Source of the DNA: G965212025 sp965215765
Lineage (GTDB): Bacteria; Pseudomonadota; Gammaproteobacteria; Poriferisulfidales; Oxydemutatoraceae
Direction of reading: 5' to 3'
Assembly (NCBI GenBank): GCA_965215765.1
Contig: OZ244118.1
Span: 1,178,001 to 1,242,000, forward strand
Length of the DNA stretch: 64,000 nt
Shown: positions 60,750 through 64,000 of the stretch, piece after piece
Layout of the letters: every line of letters starts with the position of its first letter
How positions within the stretch are numbered: position 1 is the first letter of the stretch
Notes under the pieces: model-generated
Told to the model about the DNA's origin: nothing
Database searches by the model: none
The model's input: the letters and a program-made list of their open reading frames with translations, nothing else
Program-made: the position numbers and the translations under genes

Positions 60750-63700
60750 TTAGGTGGGTGTCTGCTCATCATAGACACGAAACAACGGGCGAGCCGAGCA
60801 CTCGGCGTCCACATTTCGCATAGAGCTTGGAGTTGCATACGGCCAATTCTGCCAAAGCGGGTGTTGTTGCCCTCCCGCCGGATACATCAGCGGCAATTCT
60901 TCATTCGGTGGGCCGAAATCTCCGTATCTGGGAGGCTGGATAGTTGTCCACCTGTGGATGATTTCATCGAACAATGCTTCGGTACTGTGCCATTCGGTCG
61001 GGTCAACCGACATCACCCTTTTCTGAATAATCTCCTTGATTCTCTGGACAAGTTCGTCGCTCGGCGGTCGGCTTGGCCTGTCTCGGAGTTCATCGTCACC
61101 CCAGAATCGACACAGTATGACCACAAGCGCATGGAGAGCCCGCTCTCTTACAGGTGCTGCGAAGGCAGTAACGCTCGTCGGCTCCACATGCCGGTAAATA
61201 CCGTGGTGATAAGAGCGAAAATGTTCGTAGTGAGAACGATCTCTCGGCCTGGACGGGTTGTAGTTGGTGACCACGATGCCAGGGCGTTTGATGTCTCGGC
61301 CAACCCGACTCGACGCCTGTATGTACTCGGACGTAGTTTTCGGTTGTCCGATAATGGTCATCAGGCTTAGTCTAGGGACGTCAAGCCCAACCTGGATCAT
61401 ATTCGTGGCGAAACAGACGTCAACTGCATCCGATTTCGCCGACCCATCGTAATGAGTGAACAATCGCTGGAGAATTGCCGGGATTTCATTGCTCTGAACG
61501 CGGCTGGTGAGTTCCACACTCGGCTTCAGGAATCGCCGAGGATCCGCAGCAGCCTTTTTTACTTCATCAAGGCGCAGTCCCAAGCGATCCCACATCGCAT
61601 TCAAGAATTCTCGGATGTCCGCCCGTATCAAGGTGGCGGCGTGGCCCAGTTCGCGGAGACTGTTGAAGTAGCCCATCATCGTCCAATAGGGATCGATGGT
61701 ATCGGCGTTGCTGGTTCCGAATAGTTTGGGTGCCTGCAACAGGGCTCCCATCGTTCGCACCTGTGCCGTTACATGGGAAGGGAGTGCTGTTGCGAGCACT
61801 CCGACATATAGCCTGCCTGCCTGTTCCTTCTGCTCCTTGGCAAAGAAGGAGTCTCCTGCCTTCAAAGCCTGTGGTGGAAAGAGAAAGGCATCTCTCCCGT
61901 AGAGGCCTTTCACTTGTTCTCTAGCTCTAGAAATCGTTGCAGTAGAAGCGACAATCTTTGCAGGGTTTCCTTCTTCGTTTATACACAAGGCGTTCACCAC
62001 AGTTTCATAATGGCCGACCATCGAACCGAGTGGGCCGGAAATTAGATGCAATTCGTCCTGAATAATCAGTTCCGGAGGGGGATAGGGGGTGTCTACTCCA
62101 AACAGATGCCGAGCTTCTGTCTGGAACGCAAGCATCGCGAACTTGTCAACGGTGCCAATCAGAAGTGTTGGGGGCGATTTGTAGATATGTTCGTCGATAA
62201 CAGCAAGTGGAAGGCCGTCGTCGGAACTGAATTCGCAGCCCGGATCTTCGCAAATGTGCCTGACACGATTCGGATGTGGCAGTTTCCTGTAGCCCTTGCA
62301 TTTCGTGCTCCGCTTGACCTGCTGTGAGCCCATCGCTGCGCCGCACCACGGGCAGCTGAGCATGATGAACTTGTTGACGCCCTGTTTGGATTGGAGCTCT
62401 CGCAGTGCTTTTACCGCGTACTCCTCAGTGTTTGGGGTAACCTCACCGCCCACCCACAGACCAATGGAAAAGCGTTCTGACCCTAGCCGGCTTGAGTCTT
62501 TGCGTCGGATAAATTCGCATGCACAAATCAGGGATGCTGCACGCTGGAATTGTTGGGTCGTCAATAGCCTGAGCGTATAACGCATGAGTACACACGTTCC
62601 GGCGTGATCAGGATTCCGAAGCCTTCGGAGGAACATGCTGAAGGCGGACAGCCCGAGATATGCTTCCGTTTTCCCCCCACCGGTTGGAAACCAGATCACA
62701 TCAACAATGTCGCGCTCTGGGCAGTCCGGCTCGGCAACAGCCCTAAGATTCATCAAAATGAAGGCTAGCTGAAACGGCCACCAGCGTCGATTATGTTCCG
62801 AGTCTTTATAGCAAGGTCTGACAAATGGTTTTTCCAGTTCAAGTTTGCCATCGACTTCCTTCCATTTCCGGGATTGTTCCGAGGAAATCTTGTAGTGGAC
62901 GGACTGCATGTGCATGGCTTCATTCATCATCCGGAAAGCCAGTGCTATCTTGTGATTCTGCTCTAAGAGGAGAACGCCATCTCGCATACGTCGAAGACAC
63001 TCACTGCATTCTTCCATGTGCCCTAGAGCGGACTCCTTGAGTTCCGGTGACAGATCCGTTCTCTGGGCAATCTCATCTTCCCTGGCGGTGATCCACGCTG
63101 CGTATTCGTCTGAGAGTTTCATGCACAGGTCTGTTGACATTGTGAGTTCGTTTGATGCCAAGTCCATCATGCTCAGATCCAGTTCCGTAATTTGCTTCGG
63201 CAGAACTGGTCTGAGCTCGTAGGTCGGCATGACTTCGGTGTGGATAAGGGTTGTGCGCTCGCCATCCGGATCCTGCCAGTCAGCGGCACAGCCATGCCCT
63301 ACGGCGAAAGTACGACGATGCAGATGCAGGAGTTGGAGGGATCGCTCGTCAGAATTGTTCCGGTCATGTGGCTGCTCGGGATAACTACAGAAGCACGCCT
63401 GTTCATCCGCAGCAGTGATTTTGAAGCCGCATTGAAAAAAGCAATCCGAGTTGCTGGGCGTCTTGCTCTCGCCCTGCCTGCGATTAATGAGAGTAAACGT
63501 AATCAGCCTTAACCGACCAGACTTGTCCGATTGTTCGTGAGGGCGGCTTACAACATGAAGTTCAAGAGCAATTTTACCGCCCTCCTCAAAAACGGTCTTC
63601 TTGAGCGTTACGTTACCATCTCCCAAGAGTTTGTTGGAGGACAGTTCCAGAGCGCGTTCAATAGGGCGCCGCCACCAACCCTTCGGATACGTTTTCCCAC

Positions 63701-64000
63701 GATCCTTGCCGATTTTCATACCCAATTGAAGCTCCTCATGCCGATAGATTCCCGCCTGCACATTGACCCGCAAGGTTTCAGGTACTTCCAGCAAAGCTGA
63801 AAGACCCATTGCGCTAGGGAGGAACTCGTTCGCGAGCGTGACATCTTGGTCCGTATCGGGCGGGACTTCACCAGTACCTGTCTTTGTTTCTTTCAGAGAA
63901 TCCTTGGTTTTGGAGCCTTCAACGAGCTGATCCGGTTCTGGCGTGTCTGCGTCCTGCGAGGCTTCCTCGTCAGCGCCCGTCTCGTCTTGGCGAAGCACTT
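60750..64000 (-). CDS. drmA: DrmA-like DISARM helicase, partial (5' end off window)
   Basis: At least 1082 residues; the frame is open to the right edge with only a GTG at 63998, so the start is probably beyond the window. Helicase motifs: Walker A VIWFPTGGGKTEAYLGL (about 440), IIQDELHLISGPLGSMVGHY (DExH-like, about 645), ATNMIQVGLDVPRLSLM, and the motif VI stretch SEYIQASSRVGRDIKRPG (about 895). An acidic N-terminal region (DETGADEEASQDADTPE) precedes. DrmA is a translocating SF2 helicase with a DUF1998-type partner (DrmB), encoded next. Methyltransferase genes of DISARM (drmMI or drmMII) would be expected upstream, outside the window. Confidence 0.85.
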   Translation of the reverse strand, partial: VLRQDETGADEEASQDADTPEPDQLVEGSKTKDSLKETKTGTGEVPPDTDQDVTLANEFLPSAMGLSALLEVPETLRVNVQAGIYRHEELQLGMKIGKDRGKTYPKGWWRRPIERALELSSNKLLGDGNVTLKKTVFEEGGKIALELHVVSRPHEQSDKSGRLRLITFTLINRRQGESKTPSNSDCFFQCGFKITAADEQACFCSYPEQPHDRNNSDERSLQLLHLHRRTFAVGHGCAADWQDPDGERTTLIHTEVMPTYELRPVLPKQITELDLSMMDLASNELTMSTDLCMKLSDEYAAWITAREDEIAQRTDLSPELKESALGHMEECSECLRRMRDGVLLLEQNHKIALAFRMMNEAMHMQSVHYKISSEQSRKWKEVDGKLELEKPFVRPCYKDSEHNRRWWPFQLAFILMNLRAVAEPDCPERDIVDVIWFPTGGGKTEAYLGLSAFSMFLRRLRNPDHAGTCVLMRYTLRLLTTQQFQRAASLICACEFIRRKDSSRLGSERFSIGLWVGGEVTPNTEEYAVKALRELQSKQGVNKFIMLSCPWCGAAMGSQQVKRSTKCKGYRKLPHPNRVRHICEDPGCEFSSDDGLPLAVIDEHIYKSPPTLLIGTVDKFAMLAFQTEARHLFGVDTPYPPPELIIQDELHLISGPLGSMVGHYETVVNALCINEEGNPAKIVASTATISRAREQVKGLYGRDAFLFPPQALKAGDSFFAKEQKEQAGRLYVGVLATALPSHVTAQVRTMGALLQAPKLFGTSNADTIDPYWTMMGYFNSLRELGHAATLIRADIREFLNAMWDRLGLRLDEVKKAAADPRRFLKPSVELTSRVQSNEIPAILQRLFTHYDGSAKSDAVDVCFATNMIQVGLDVPRLSLMTIIGQPKTTSEYIQASSRVGRDIKRPGIVVTNYNPSRPRDRSHYEHFRSYHHGIYRHVEPTSVTAFAAPVRERALHALVVILCRFWGDDELRDRPSRPPSDELVQRIKEIIQKRVMSVDPTEWHSTEALFDEIIHRWTTIQPPRYGDFGPPNEELPLMYPAGGQQHPLWQNWPYATPSSMRNVDAECSARPLFRVYDEQTPT

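Overview
The window looks like a chromosomal stretch of a gammaproteobacterium. The housekeeping blocks tsaC-hemF-hemB-aroE and leuC-leuD-leuB-asd-fimV-like-truA have gammaproteobacterial gene order, and comM, rimI, yheT, cybB, yceI, slt and a GST-family gene fit the same group. I cannot name the species. The backbone is GC-rich. Mobile or defence genes are visibly more AT-rich, especially 1-6500, 13050-13680 and 29100-31140. The very high load of restriction, toxin-antitoxin and repeat elements suggests a genome with strong mobile-element pressure, possibly host-associated (inference).

Layout. 1-6530: a Sel1-repeat gene running off the left edge, then stacked restriction-modification genes on the minus strand. 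These are an m5C methyltransferase with an Eco47II-like nuclease, a D12-type adenine methyltransferase, and a BglII/BstYI-like nuclease with its own methyltransferase. The last pair lies between two remnants of a second Eco47II-like gene. 7070-22340: housekeeping genes (comM, tsaC, hemF, hemB, aroE, a gamma carbonic anhydrase, leuCDB, asd, a short fimV-like gene, truA). 22478-24462: tRNA-Thr and a third R-M system (HNH nuclease plus adenine methyltransferase). 25014-36870: rimI, two hipBA modules, an orphan HSDR_N protein, a BRCT protein, and a cysteine desulfurase divergent from a DndB-like gene, with hipA fragments scattered between. 37194-49571: four tRNAs, GST, a BtuF-like binding protein, YheT, cytochrome b561, YceI, the Slt transglycosylase and O-acetylhomoserine sulfhydrylase. 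50996-64000: a defence block on the minus strand (DrmA and DrmB of DISARM type, an Mrr nuclease, and a giant DUF4011-helicase-Vsr protein), with a decayed second mrr copy.

The most striking property is not one gene. Ten places carry local tandem duplications of a gene end or a gene-gene junction: comM 3' end, a 72-bp minisatellite, the leuC/leuD junction (3 x 248 bp), rimI 3' end (3 x about 360 bp), hipB (2 x 395 bp), the btuF/yheT divergent region (12 x 191 bp), slt 5' junction (5 x 224 bp), slt 3' end (6 copies), an mrr-remnant 3' end (7 x 181 bp) and the drmB/mrr junction (2 x about 372 bp). In nearly every case one intact copy of each flanking gene survives. Several junctions show short microhomology, and the extra copies form trains of small chimeric ORFs, some coupled by 4-nt stop/start overlaps. 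All calls rest on reading the sequence and provided translations; no database search was made.
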